From positions 3,720,001 through 3,784,000 of the forward strand of contig JAUEDM010000005.1 of the NCBI GenBank assembly GCA_033439685.1: a DNA stretch of 64,000 bases, in the 5' to 3' direction. The position numbers and the translations under genes were made by a program. The stretch comes from Apodospora peruviana. Lineage: Eukaryota; Ascomycota; Sordariomycetes; Sordariales; Lasiosphaeriaceae. Below the pieces are notes generated by a model. It worked only from the letters and a program-made list of their open reading frames with translations, searched no databases and was not told the DNA's origin. Shown piece by piece: positions 31,723 to 43,439 of this stretch (the stretch's first letter is position 1; each line of letters opens with the position of its first letter).

Positions 31723-34700
31723 ATGAAAATGCGTCCTCGCGGTGCCTGGGAGAATCTCCCCGCCGTCATTCATTGGGCCACTAGTTCCGCGCTTTTGCTT
31801 TGTGGGATTCTGCTTCAGGGCCGTGGAGCGACAGCGGCGGGGACCGCTTTACGGGTTCAGGCATCATCAAGCTGGCAAGTTTTTTTGAGGGCAACTCCAA
31901 AGATGTAAACATTCCCCTAATCCACAGATCATAGGCACGGAAGCGACGGAGACTGGTCGACCTTTGACGTCTCCGTAGGATCAACGAGCCAGTCGGTCCA
32001 GCTCACCGTCAGTACAACTGAGTCTGGGTTGAGGGCGTATATAGCGTCGGATGGAGACGACGAAGGCGAGTGGTAGTTGGCAAATCCCTTTCTCTCCTTG
32101 AATGCCTTCTAACTCGCTGTGGTGTTCATATAGACTCTTCCAAAATCCTTGCACTGGGCCATGGGTTCAATCCCGGTAGCTCTCAGACTTGGAAGGATAC
32201 TCGTATCTCGGACAATGATTCGTATCCATACATTGACTCGACCCAATCCGGGCTTGACAGTGTTTTACTATCTGCAGACCGTCCGTCTGCTGTTGTAGGA
32301 ATCGAGCTAATCAACAGCACGTCGCAATTTTTTGCCGGTCTGGGTTCGATCGGGCTCCTCAACAGCAGCGGAACATCGGGCAACGCCACGTACGAATCGC
32401 TTATCAGACAGTTGGCCCAGAACGTGGGTGACCAGGGGATACCCAGTCTTGCGTACGGCTACACCGCCGGCGCATCTTACGGTTCGTCCTCATCACGGCA
32501 TCTACCACGGAATATCTTGGTCGGAGAACTAATCAAGTCATCAAAATAGCCGGGAAAGCTGGCGTTCCTGCATCGCTGGTCTTTGGTGGTTACGACGCGC
32601 GTCGAGTCACGGAAGAACCGAACCTATCATTTGCACTGGGCTCCAGCGCTTATTATCCCGGCGGTGTTCCTGAAGTCGCGGTTATCGGCCTCAAAGTGAC
32701 GGGCATCGGGGAGAACAGCACATCCTGGAATGTCTCTCACTCAAGCGAAGTCACGTTGCTGGATGCCTCGAGCACGTTCTCGGCAGTCATCGACCCAGCT
32801 GTTGCATATATGTGGTTCCCTACATCGGTCTGCGACCAGCTTGCGGAGATCTTCAACTTGACGTGGCACGAAGGGCTGGAGGCATACCTGTTTGCCAACG
32901 AAACCGAGTTTAATAAGTTCAAAGACGACCGCACGCTCTCTTTCACGCTTATGTTTGAGCGCTCAGACTTGGCAGGCCCTACCCGCCAATCCACGTCTCT
33001 CACGGTATCAGCTGCGGCGTTCGCCCTGAAGATGAAAGTTCCCGTCTTGATGTCGAAAAACGAGTCGACTGCACGGTCTTACAGAGAGATACCCTACTTT
33101 GCATTCAAACGACGTGATATTAGCGAAGTCCGTCCGCCTGTTATTGGCCGAGCGTTCATGCAAGAGGTCTACCTGTTTACAGACTATGACCGAGGTCTGT
33201 TTTCCCTTTCGCAGGCTGTGTTCCCCGATAACCCCGAGACGGACTTCTCCGTTATCAATGTCGTCTCACCGGCTCCGAAATCTACGAGCCGCATTTCGAC
33301 TGGAACAATAGCAGGAATTTCTGTTGGTGGCACTTTTGGTCTAGTTTTGCTAGTTTGCGTTTGGTTTTGGCTTCGCCGACGGCGGATCACGAAAGCGTTG
33401 GCCGTCTCGGTCGGGAACAATCAATCGCGAAGCTCCAGGTGGCCAATGACTGATCCTCCGAAATATGAGCGACCAGGATACATCCTGGGCGTTGCCAACA
33501 CGCAAAATATAAACAGCCTGAAGCCTCCTGAGCTGGTGAACGATAGTTTGTGGATGCCAGCAACCACATCAGTATCGGCCCCGAGATACGTTTCTCCAAG
33601 TATTACGCTCACGCCGAGCTCTTGCATCTCGGGCGTTGGTCTCGGCGGTAACCAAGTGGCAGAATTACCAGACGATGACAATACCATCAACTCTAAGCCC
33701 AAAATTGTGGAAGCTCCAAGTCCACTCCCTCCCGTTTTGCCAGAGACCGAATTGTCCGGCACGACAGACTGCTCTGGTTCACATGACAAGAGGGATAGCC
33801 AAGAGACTGCAACATCAGAACACGATTCGACTTCCTCCAATTTAACATCAGCATCCGACTCATCCGGCATCGCGCCGACGTTGGAGGCATACAAGCGGCG
33901 GGCAGTGGATACTTTGATGACCGAGTTCAAGTCCCTCCTCAGCCACGGTCCACATATCGGCGTCAGCATACGCGCTGGTGGCGGAGACTCGTCATCAAGC
34001 TCTACCCAGGTGGAAAGAGTAGTTTCTTCGTCTAGCAAGTCCTCCGGCGAATCGGTCGCGGGTAACAAGCATGGAAGAGACGAGAGCAACACACAAAATA
34101 CCACTAAGAAGGCCAAAGTAGCTGATGGCCGAAAATTTGCCTGTCCGTTCTACCGCCGTAACCCGAAGAAGCACTTACGGCATCGAGCTTGCGCAGGACC
34201 GGGCTGGAACGAAGTCAGACGAGTCAAGGAACATCTCTACCGCATCCACGCCTTGCCAATCTTTTGCCATCGCTGTGGGACGGTGATGCCCACCGACGCG
34301 GATCTCCGAGCTCACCAACGGCAGCCTCAGGGCTGCGAAGTCCGCTTGGTTGACCTACCCGAAGGATTCGACAAGATCCAGGAGATGGAGCTGCGCAAGA
34401 AAAAACACGGCGAGTCGGAAGAGAACAGGTGGTTTGCCATGTACAGGATTCTCTTTCCGGACGAGGACGGAGACCTTATCCCGTCGCCATACTACCAGGA
34501 CGGCAACATATCTGACGCCGAACGGCAGCGCCTTGACGAGCTCAAACAGTACGAACGATTCCAGCGGCGCGAAATGCTTCGGGTGGTCAGGCGACTCTTG
34601 CAAGATGCCGTGGAAGGGATGGCCGGGCCGCTGGAAGATCAGCTCAGGACACAATTTGTGAACATCGTCCAGCAGGCGCAGTCCGAGGTCTTCAAGGCTT

Positions 34701-35308
34701 ATCGGGCGGATGACACCAAAAGCAAGCCGGGAAGCAGCGGTAAAGGCAAAGGTCTGCCAGCACCGGCGCTCCACGTTGCGGCCCAGGCAGTCATGGACCC
34801 TATGGCCGTCAGCAACAACCTCTGGCAAACACAATTCAGTGATTTGGGCCCCCAGACGGGAGCATATCGGCAGGGTCACGAGCCTCCATCCTCGAGCGAC
34901 CTGATTTCTAACCACGTCATCCCCAATCCACACCTGAATCCAACTCATCTTTCGGACGACCCTGGCCTCACGACAGGCTACTATTATGGATCCGAACTTC
35001 TCAGCCAAGCAGCGTTGCAGTCGGTTTTCGAGATGGGGAGCGCACCACTCGCCAACTTTGGACATGCCTTCTTTCCGCCTCCTGCCCATGGACCCACTCA
35101 TGACAGGTCATCAACGCACAGTAACCCCAACGTCACTACCACGGATAGCAGCAGTGGTGGTGGCTTTCTTCCCGGCGACAGCCAAGCCGCGGAGCTGAGC
35201 GCAGCTGCCGGTTCGTCTGATTATCCCCAAATTGCAACAGATGACACGGGCCACCAGGTCGGACCAGTATCAGAGGAGGAATGGGCTACCATATTTGGTG
35301 GTTTGTAA
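31723..35308 (+). CDS. Pepsin-like ectodomain, transmembrane helix and C2H2 zinc-finger module in one protein
   Basis: Exons 31723-31874, 31935-32065, 32134-32481 and 32550-35308 sum to 3390 nt (1129 residues). Residues 1-40 are a signal peptide. Residues ~55-440 follow fungal A1 aspartic-peptidase-like proteins (DVSVGSTSQSVQL, FNPGSSQTWKD, SLVFGGYD, FSAVIDPAVAYMWFP). Neither catalytic Asp-Thr/Ser-Gly is present: the first site reads STTESG and the second IDPAVA. A single helix (about 463-485) is followed by RRRR. After ~230 low-complexity residues and a KKAK basic patch comes FACPFYRRNP..GPGWNEVRRVKEHLYRIH and FCHRCG..RAHQ (residues ~740-800), the fungal ACPFY-type C2H2 module, with its usual MYRILFPDE flank. 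The frame is open throughout exon 4. The first two introns need GC donors. An alternative is two genes read through by a lost stop. Confidence 0.75.
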
Positions 35309-36341
35309 ATAAATACCTCGGTTGGAACGGTATTACTACCTTACCTACTTTGGACGTACGATTATCTTGTTGGATATGATTCTCTTTCTTTTGCTGTATC
35401 TTTCAGACTCTTTCATATGTTCCCTCCTCCTTTCCAGCTTCGATTCTTCTAGCCTCTTTTTTTTTTTTTTTTTTTCAGACGACAGACCTCGGTTGTGTCT
35501 TTTCGTCTCCGTCCAATACCCAGTAATTATTTGCAGTTGATATAAACAAAAACAAGGCAGAACTACAATATTACCGTTAATATTCCTCCACAAGGAGTCC
35601 ACAAGGGTTGGCATTTCCGACGTCACCATGGAGAAATTTTGATGCCAATGTCGCTTCCAGAAGGAGGTTGGCTGGCCAATTAGCTTCGTCAGGGATATTC
35701 TGTATATAGGTCAGGGCCAGGGGGTCACAGGCAGGGCAGCAGTAGTTCATCCCCCACTTTCCGCTCGGTCGACACAAATCCCGGCGCGGCCCATCCGTGC
35801 CACATCAACCTGCCACACCCGCCCGCCACAACCCTCCGCCAAGCCGAACGTTCCCAACCTTGCTTCCACACCAAACCCAAACAAGGCGAAATATTGGTTC
35901 CCAGCCACAACTCATCAAAAAGCGCCACAATCCGAAACTGGAACGACACGAAAAAGTTTTTTAATTCCCTATCTTTCGGTATTAAATCTCGCGAAGGCGG
36001 TGAAGGTCTCCGGGTCTACATCACGCCCGCGTGTCCCTCACCCCCCCCCCCCCCCCCCCCCATTGTTCACTTTCGTCACAATTCCAAATTGAAAACGTGG
36101 AAGTGTTGCTATGTTCTCATTACTATCTATATACTTTCTCTGCTGTTGTATCGATTGCTCGTTACAAGGCAAATATTAATTATGTCCTCTGACAAGGTAG
36201 GTATGTACTGGGTGTATCTATGTTAATGATAAAAACCTTTGGTCGTTTCCATACACAAGACATTTGGAAAAAGAAAGTCATATCCATCATCTGGTCGTCA
36301 ATCATGCATGCATGAAAAAGAAATGGTCGTCTCATCATGCA
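35309..36341. other. Intergenic region between convergent genes
   Basis: Contains a 19-T run (35457-35475) and a 21-C run (36041-36061). No gene supported. Confidence 0.6.
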
Positions 36342-37470
36342 TCATTTCTTACACATAAACGTCTCGCCGAGCGCGTCGCCGTAGAGACTCGTGTCGTTAA
36401 AGTAGTCGTTTCCGTAATCGTGCTCGATGCACTTGCCGCCGCCTGTCGGGCCAACATGGGGACAATGATGCTATTCATGTCTCAGGTCAGGGATTGAAAA
36501 ATGAAATGGGAAGAGAGGAAAAACTCACGTCAGGCCGCACCTGCGTCAACACCAGGTGAATGCTCCTGCAGACCACATTATCACCCCACGCCGAATCGTA
36601 ATTGCCGTACGACTTCTTCGCCAACGTCTCGACGCACTGGTCGATGCTATCCCACTGCTGGTTCGGGCCGTGGCAGCGCATCTGCGTGACCGCGCAGATC
36701 TGCTGGATGCTCTGCAACTGGCCCTCGGGGATAAAGACCGGCGCGCCGGTCGTCTTGACGACCCAATCATTGAGGTTAGGGATCCAGGCGTCGTACTTGA
36801 GCACGTCGCCCTTGGCGTCGAATTTCCAGAATGCCACCTGCTTCAGTGGCGGCAGCGGCGTGCCGTCGTCCGGGCAGCCCGGGTTGACAACGCTGCAGAA
36901 CAGATGAACGACCGACGCAGCCACGTCGCTGCACGCGGAGGAAAACTCGGTGATCTTGTAAGAAGTGATGGCCGCGTTGAGCGGGTTGCCCTGCGGTAAG
37001 GGGGCAAGCGCAAAAAAGTACTCGATCGAGTCCTCGAAGCCACGGAAGTCGCCGACCGGGTCGACGCGCCCGACCACGGACTGGCTGAAGAGGCCTGGCG
37101 GCACGCCGGCGGCGCCGCCCAGGATGATGGGGACTTGGTGCGGGTAGACAGTCAGGTTGTAGATGTTGGAGATTGTGTCGAAGTTGCGTTTTTGAAAGTC
37201 CACTGGCGGGGGCGGCGGCGGCGGGTTGTGGTCATCGCAGCCGCAGCCGCAGTTGGGGTCGTGGTCATGGCGTTGGCAATGGTGGTGATCATAATCATGA
37301 TCAGTTGTTGGTGTTGGCGTGCGAACACTTTTACGGAACTGCGGCCACGGTATTGTCGGGCTCCTTGTCGTCAGGTCGCCTGTCGTCGGGCGAGACCATA
37401 TTGATGTGGGTGTCAACAGGAGCAAGAGCAGTAAGCTCAGCATCGGATGATGTAATATTAACGGGTGCAT
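36342..37470 (-). CDS. Secreted protein with His/Asp/Cys-rich N-terminal segment
   Basis: Exon 1 (37470-36529) and exon 2 (36470-36342) join in phase through a 58-nt intron (GTGAGT..CCTGAC..GAATAG) to give 356 residues. Residues 1-26 form a signal peptide. Residues 57-81 are dense in His, Asp and Cys (DHDYDHHHCQRHDHD, then CGCGC) before a poly-Pro linker. The main domain (about 95-356) has conserved-looking Cys residues (ICAVTQMRCHG, CVETL, VVCRSIHLVLTQVRPD, then HHCPHVGPTGGGKC across the junction). I recall similar secreted proteins in many ascomycetes but no known function. The N-terminal cluster could bind metal; that is inference. Confidence 0.75.
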
Positions 37471-40142
37471 GGCTCCACACACTGCTGTCGTCGAGATCGG
37501 GTCGGTATCGCGATCGTTGTTCTCGGCGTATCGGCATTGGTGTTTGTTTTGATAGTAAAGTCAAAGAATCAAACCTCCCAAAACCAGAGACGGCGAGAGA
37601 GGAAGAGCGGTGTCTTTTTATCGTCCTCCCGGAGAAAAAAAAAGCTGCCTGGTTGGGCGGCGTCGCGTGGCCGTGGCGTGTCTGCCCTGGTCACAAAATC
37701 AATGACTATCGAAACGAAGCCCAGCCTCCAACCACCCCTCTTCTCTTCCGAAGAAGTCCGTGCCAGGCCAGCAGCGCCGCCGCCGCTTCCAAACTGGTTC
37801 CATGGATGCGATGGAGACGCAAGTGCTGTCATGACATTGAACTTTGGGATTTTCGGTCAATCGCATTGCAACGTGGACAACGTGGCGGCCTCGACATCGG
37901 CTGGCCTCGCAGCAAGCCATTCCACATGAAGAGAGGGAGATGCGGTGCCGATGCAGCTTGGCGGCCCCGGCGGTCGGGATCATTGCGAATCCGGCAGAAC
38001 AATTGGCACTTGCCCCAGACATCTGGATATAAATGGTTAGCTGCCCGTCGATGTGTTGGGGTTCAATTCGACGAACTGTGGTGCCAGGTCACCGAGCATC
38101 GCATCCCAGCATCAGCCTAGCAACCATTATCCAAGGAACCCCCATGCATGGAACCTTTCGTCACCCCGCATTGCCCAATGTCCGAATGACGTGTTTCGCT
38201 TTCTTTTTCTTTTCTTCTCTCGCTGAATTTCCCATTTTCTTTTCTTTCCTCTTGTTGCACACCACACACACTGGAAAAAAACTCTGCCTCACAACTGAAG
38301 GCAGAATAGTTTCAAGACTCGGGCTCAGCCAGCCAAACAACCTCAGTGCCAATGCAGTGCGGCAATGTGAGTGGCCCAATCGCGGCTGTGTGGGGCGTGA
38401 TAGGGCTGGTGACGTTGAACCTTCGCAATTGGAACCGAGCCCAGAAGCGAAAATGTCAAATGACACTCTTGTGTACCCAATGCAATGCGGTGAGGTAAGG
38501 CACAACACTGCAATTCGTGGCGAAAATGTTGTTTTGAGTGTCGGGTTGCCCGTTCAATTGCGGACAAGTTTGGAGTTTGCCGACCGGGGGCGCGTTCGTG
38601 GTGAACAGCTCAGAGAGGAGGGGTGGTTGGGCAGGCTCCGGCCAGGAGTGGCTGGCGGACAGCTCTCAGGAAAGTCAAGGCAAGCCCAGTGTGATGAGGT
38701 CTGTCGGCCGCGACAGCAGGCAAGTGGATTGAAGGTTCAAAAACAGAAACACAGGAGACTGCAAAAAAAGGGGGGAGATATGAGAACCATATATCAACAC
38801 CACCTCCTTCATTTTCAATGAATAAAGGAGTCAATTGAAGTTGGTGTCCGTGAGCCATCCCCGTGATCTCGAAGGAACCCCATCCGTGCATCTCCAGTAG
38901 CCGCAACTGCCCTGGGAAATCTGCCAGATGCGGCCATTGCTGCAGGTGGCTGAGACTCGAGTGGTAACCAACCCTCGGGAGGGTGCATGGTTGGCAGCAC
39001 GACAACCTCGGTTGGGCTGGGCCACGGTTGAGCGCGACCACCTCGGCGGCCTGGCCTGGGGTGCTTCTCTCTGTTGGAGGCAGTCACGCACTGAAAGGCA
39101 CCCGTTCGCCGCCTGTCATTGGCCCGCACCAAATCTTTCCGGCACATATCCATCACCAATCTTCGAAAGTCTACCAACTTGAACCTCCAACAAAAACTGG
39201 TGGGAGGGGCGGAAGCGGACGGCAGATAACGAAATCAGAGTCCGTATCTGGCACGGCTTGCCAGTTGGGGTGTTACGAGAAATAAAAACAGCAGATCTTT
39301 GAGCAGATTTACCAGTTCTTAACTGGGGGGTTCTCATCTCGCAGCTGCTGTGAGCTGACCCAGACAAAGTGCAAGATGGCCGTTCTCCAACCTGATTGGC
39401 CAACAGCTCCTGCCGCCCCTGGCTTGCCACCACGAATCATGATTTTTTACTCTACCACCCTCACCAGTAATGTGCCAGAGCCGTGGGTGCTCCAGGGACG
39501 CGCCAGACTACCGGACGCCAACTTTGCTGCCCGTTGGCCTATGACCTTGTTGGCCTCGCGAGCCCCCCATGCATCTGCTCTGTGATGGGTTATCCGTACC
39601 TGGCCACTGCTGACGAACGAGAGAGCCCCATACTCTGATATGCCACACGTTTGTTGGAAATCACGCTCTCCTTTGGCGTGGATATCCCCCCTCTTCGTAA
39701 CACAACCATGTTCTGGCCCTTCAACTCTCCTGACGAGTGAAGACTCAATGTTAGCAATACTTCTCAAAAAGGTAGAGTAAAGAGAGGGGAAAACCGGCAG
39801 GGGGGTGGCGCGCAATCACTTTAATGGACGACACCAACAAACAGACAGGTAAATCCGGGGACATCCATTTCACTTCCTCCTCACGTCCCCGAGATCTTGT
39901 GTGACGGCCACTGGGTCTGTCTGTTATATACCACTGGCACCGATCCTTTCGAGTCTGTGCCCTCGGATCAGACCGCCGTGCCCCATCTTGAAAAAAAAAA
40001 AAAAAAGGAAGACGATGCATTGAAGCAAGACACGCCGCGTTGTCAATAGTGCCCAACTAACCCAACGCCACGACGACAGTGACAACGCATAGTCACACAT
40101 TCGCTCGCTACTATCCATCACTCACTCACTCACTCACCCACA
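37471..40142. other. Long divergent intergenic region
   Basis: 2.7 kb between divergent genes. Open frames of up to 315 codons on the plus strand are antisense or composition artefacts. It ends with a 16-A run (39991-40006) and a CACT repeat just before the next start codon. Confidence 0.5.
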
Positions 40143-41495
40143 ATGGACACACTCGTTGGCGAGGTCGGCTCGCTGCCACGCCGCTCCCTCTTGGCGCTGA
40201 TCTGGACGAGCTTCAGCACCGCCTTCGTCTTCGTCGCCCTCCGCACAGGCATCCGCTTCAAGGTCGCGGACCGACTAACGCCAGAGGACTACTGGATCTT
40301 CGCGGCGCTCGCGGCGCTGCTGACGCTGTGCACGCTCGAGACCATACAGCTGCCTAGTCTGTACTACCTGACCGCCGTGACGGCCGGGAGCATCAACATC
40401 ACGACCGACATCGTCTCCAAGACCGAGGACTACCTGCGCTACGAGTTCCCCATCGTCATCCTCTTCTGGACCGTGCTGTGGTGCGTCAAGGCCGCCTTCC
40501 TGGCTTTGTATCATAAGCTCTTCAGGGACCTGCCCATCTACCGCCGGCTGTGGTACGTCCTCGCGACGTTTACCTTTCTTACTTATGGCGGGTGCGTGGT
40601 CTCGTTGTCGGTGTCGTGCGGCGACATCCGCAACTTTTTCAAGTTTGCGCAGTGCGCGAGACCGGAAAACATCTTTGCGTCGAACGCGAGCGTGTACTAC
40701 AGCACCGTCATTGACGTGTTTACCGATTTGTGCAGTAGGTTGACTTGTCGCCGAACAAAAGATGCGGGTGCTGACGCTGGAAACGCAGTCATGGCGATGC
40801 CCATCGGGCTGATCTACAACGTCAAGATCTCAGCAAAGCAAAAGGCCGGTCTTGTTGCCGTGTTTGGGCTCTGCTTCGTCATGATCGCCTTCGCCATTAT
40901 ACGCGCCAAGCAGGTCTTGGTGCCACAGTTCTTTGTCAACCTAACCATGCTGATGGTCTGGTCCACGCTTGCGGCGTCAGTTTGTGAGTATTAACCAGTC
41001 TTTATTGCTTCCAGCCCCCAAACTGACCCCCAAAACCAGCCGTCATCGTCGGCAGTCTCCCGGCACTTAAGATCCTTCTCGCCAACCGCGCCTCAGCCAA
41101 GCGTACCCGCTACGGCTCATCCGGCGCCGGCAGCGGCAAGCACGGGAGGTCAGGAAAGCAGCAGTCGAATGCCAACCGGCCCGAAACCAGGAGCAAAGGA
41201 GTCCCCCTCAACTCTTTCTCGAGCGACAAGAAGTCGATCCGTGGACGGGGACGGCCAGATACCGGTGATTCGCAGGAGGAGATACTGCAGGGTGACCGCG
41301 AGAGGGATACGAGCAACTTTGTTTTGGTTCAGCATGATGTTGTAGGTTCATTCTTCCTTCGCTTGGATTGTGAAACAGTCCCTAACAATTCTTTTGCAGA
41401 CAGTCTCATACACCGAAATGGACCGCCCGTCGCCCGTTTACCAGCAGACGCGCAAGCCACCACCCGCGCCAACCGGTTATGGCGTGGCGATTTGA
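40143..41495 (+). CDS. Fungal rhodopsin-like seven-helix membrane protein (PTH11-type)
   Basis: Four exons (40143-40734, 40789-40983, 41040-41341, 41400-41495) sum to 1185 nt, 394 residues. Seven hydrophobic helices span about residues 15-300, with a conserved-looking DYWIFAAL start of helix 2 and a Cys pair (VSCGDIRNFF, AQCARP) in an extracellular loop. The C-terminal ~95 residues are polar, Ser/Arg-rich and end KPPPAPTGYGVAI. This is the fungal rhodopsin-domain family that includes PTH11-like receptors; there is no CFEM domain. It is probably a plasma-membrane sensor, ligand unknown. The first intron is 54 nt and stop-free, so a retained-intron form would stay in frame. Confidence 0.85.
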
Positions 41496-42859
41496 TCAGC
41501 TTCCTTCCTTTCCCACACCCATAATTACCATATACCATCTCTTTTCTACCTTTGTCGTTACTAGGACTACTTTACAACTACAAGCTGCAGAGCTCAGTCT
41601 TTTCTTCATTTCTCCTGTTTTCTTCGGGGGTTATCTGGATATGGATACGGCGCGGATTACGGGATGCCATTTGAGAAATACCAACGGACGGACGGGGTCA
41701 GGACAAGGAGTCGAGGGCAAATAATTTCCTAGTTCTTCACGCTTCAGGCACGGCCAGAGGGCATTGCCATCAGCCAACAACCAACCCCGATGACGGCCAA
41801 GTTCACCACCAACCCGAAACAGGTCCTAAATCAACAACAACAACAACATGGAATTACCGGCTACATGTACAAACAACTACAGGAAAGACTTTTCGGTCTA
41901 GACTCAAGGTGTATTACTTTCCAGTCGCTCGCGCGCGCGCGTTGTAGATATATACATAGAGTATTAGTAACTCTATATACTACACTAATTAAACATACCA
42001 AACAGATGAGGGAGTGGTTCTATCTGTGAAGGAAATAAGGGAAGAGGGGAGGAAAGAATCAGAGACGGGACAGGTTGTTCAAGATAGCGAATGTAGCTCC
42101 ACGTTACTGAGGCGTGTATAAAGACACTGAGCTTGTCGTATGAGCCACTCTTTAACCCATGAGCAGCTTGTTGGCTATAAAATATGAAGTCGGCTTGCAC
42201 AGTTGGCGCCCGTTTATCGTGCCATATAATAAAGGGACCGAGGGGGCACATAGGATCATGGAATATAGACACTAGTAAATCAACACCTCACTCTGAATAG
42301 AGGTAGTAGACCTAGTTTCAGCAACATATAGAAACCAAAGATTTCCTGGCAGTTTGTGACATTTCCGGAGTGTGGGGGGTAAACCGACTAAAATGGGGTA
42401 GACTTATAAGCAAGAAGAAGCAAACCTGCCCACCTTTCTACCTAGTAGCAAAGATCTATGAGCGGCTGGTGGATTTACGAGCGTTTTATAGATATACGAG
42501 CGGCGTATACAACGAGCGGCTCATTGCCTGCACCCGACTCTTGGCTGGTGTGACGAGGGAGGAGATTGACAAGACCTCTTGAGATATGAATCTCACCTTG
42601 AGGCCGAGGTGTGTGTCAACTCGCCTTGCGCAACTTCTCCAACGCCTTTTCGAGGAGTTTTGATATTCTGATCACTTGAACAGTAAAGTACCCGAGCAGC
42701 AACTCAACAGATCTAGCCAGCATCTTTCTTCCCTTCGAAGCGTCATGATGATAACCAAGTGCATCAACCGGCGGTTATATTAACTACACAGCCATCAAAC
42801 ATGTCCTCTCGCAGCTTGCCACCTATGCACATGCAGCCGACTCCCCGGCCCGGCCCGGC
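41496..42859. other. Intergenic region
   Basis: 1.36 kb between convergent genes. Holds a short CG run near 41930 and repeated ACGAGCGG words near 42460-42520. No gene supported. Confidence 0.5.
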
Positions 42860-43439
42860 TCATCCCACTACATTCCAAGTCTTCTCCCGCTTATCCTGTG
42901 TCAACTCCACACCACTCAACTGCGCCCTCATCTTGGTCCCATCACTAAACACAAACGTCATCTGCCAGTTGAAGCGCCAAGTGTCCTGGCCGTGGGGGTC
43001 CAGACGCAGTGTGACAGTCCCGGCGCGGACGTCGGCCCGCGAGCTGGGATTAAACATTTCCAGATCAAAGGGTCCGTCGTCGTTGTTGTCGCCGAAGCGG
43101 GCAAAGTCGCTATCGAGCGCGGCAGAGATGGACTTGGTGCTGTCCTTGACGGTGATGGTCAGGTGGCTGTTGCCGTCCTTGTCCTCGTCATTGGTGTGGA
43201 AGGTTATGGATGCGGATGTGAGGAATGCGTCGCGGCGGAGGAGCTGTGATAATAGGTGTAATTAGTGGTGTTGGTGAGATTGGGTAGCTATACTTGAGTA
43301 AGTAAAATAAGGCTATGGGACGTACATGCTTGGTGGAGATGAGGTCGGTAGTGGTGTTGCTTGGTTCAGAGGGGAGAGCCAAGGCGCTGGTAAGCGAGAG
43401 CCCTGAGAGGGCGGCGCAAACAAGTTGGATGAGACGCAT
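42860..43439 (-). CDS. Small secreted protein, frame broken by one base
   Basis: Exon 1 (43439-43326) encodes a signal peptide (MRLIQLVCAALSGLSLTSALA) and an N-glycosylation site. A GTACGT..TATCACAG intron leads to exon 2 (43244-42860), which starts LLRRDAFLTSASIT. At the AAA run 43200-43202 the reading must skip one base to continue into HTNDEDKDGNSHLTITVKD and the well-formed beta-rich end (WRFNWQMTFVFSDG). With the base removed the protein is 166 residues. As written it stops two codons later at TGA. A poor alternative acceptor (GACGAG) could avoid the break at the cost of about 18 residues. It is either a recent frameshift or a sequencing error. No family is recognised. Confidence 0.6.

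Noticed and set aside
37173..38120. 315-codon plus-strand frame
   Set aside because: Partly antisense to the secreted Cys/His protein, lacks an ATG start and looks like composition-driven open sequence.
38033..38821. 262-codon plus-strand frame with an ATG
   Set aside because: Sequence is low in protein-like pattern (poly-Phe from a T-rich stretch, then Arg/Gln-rich), with no domain, intron or neighbour support.
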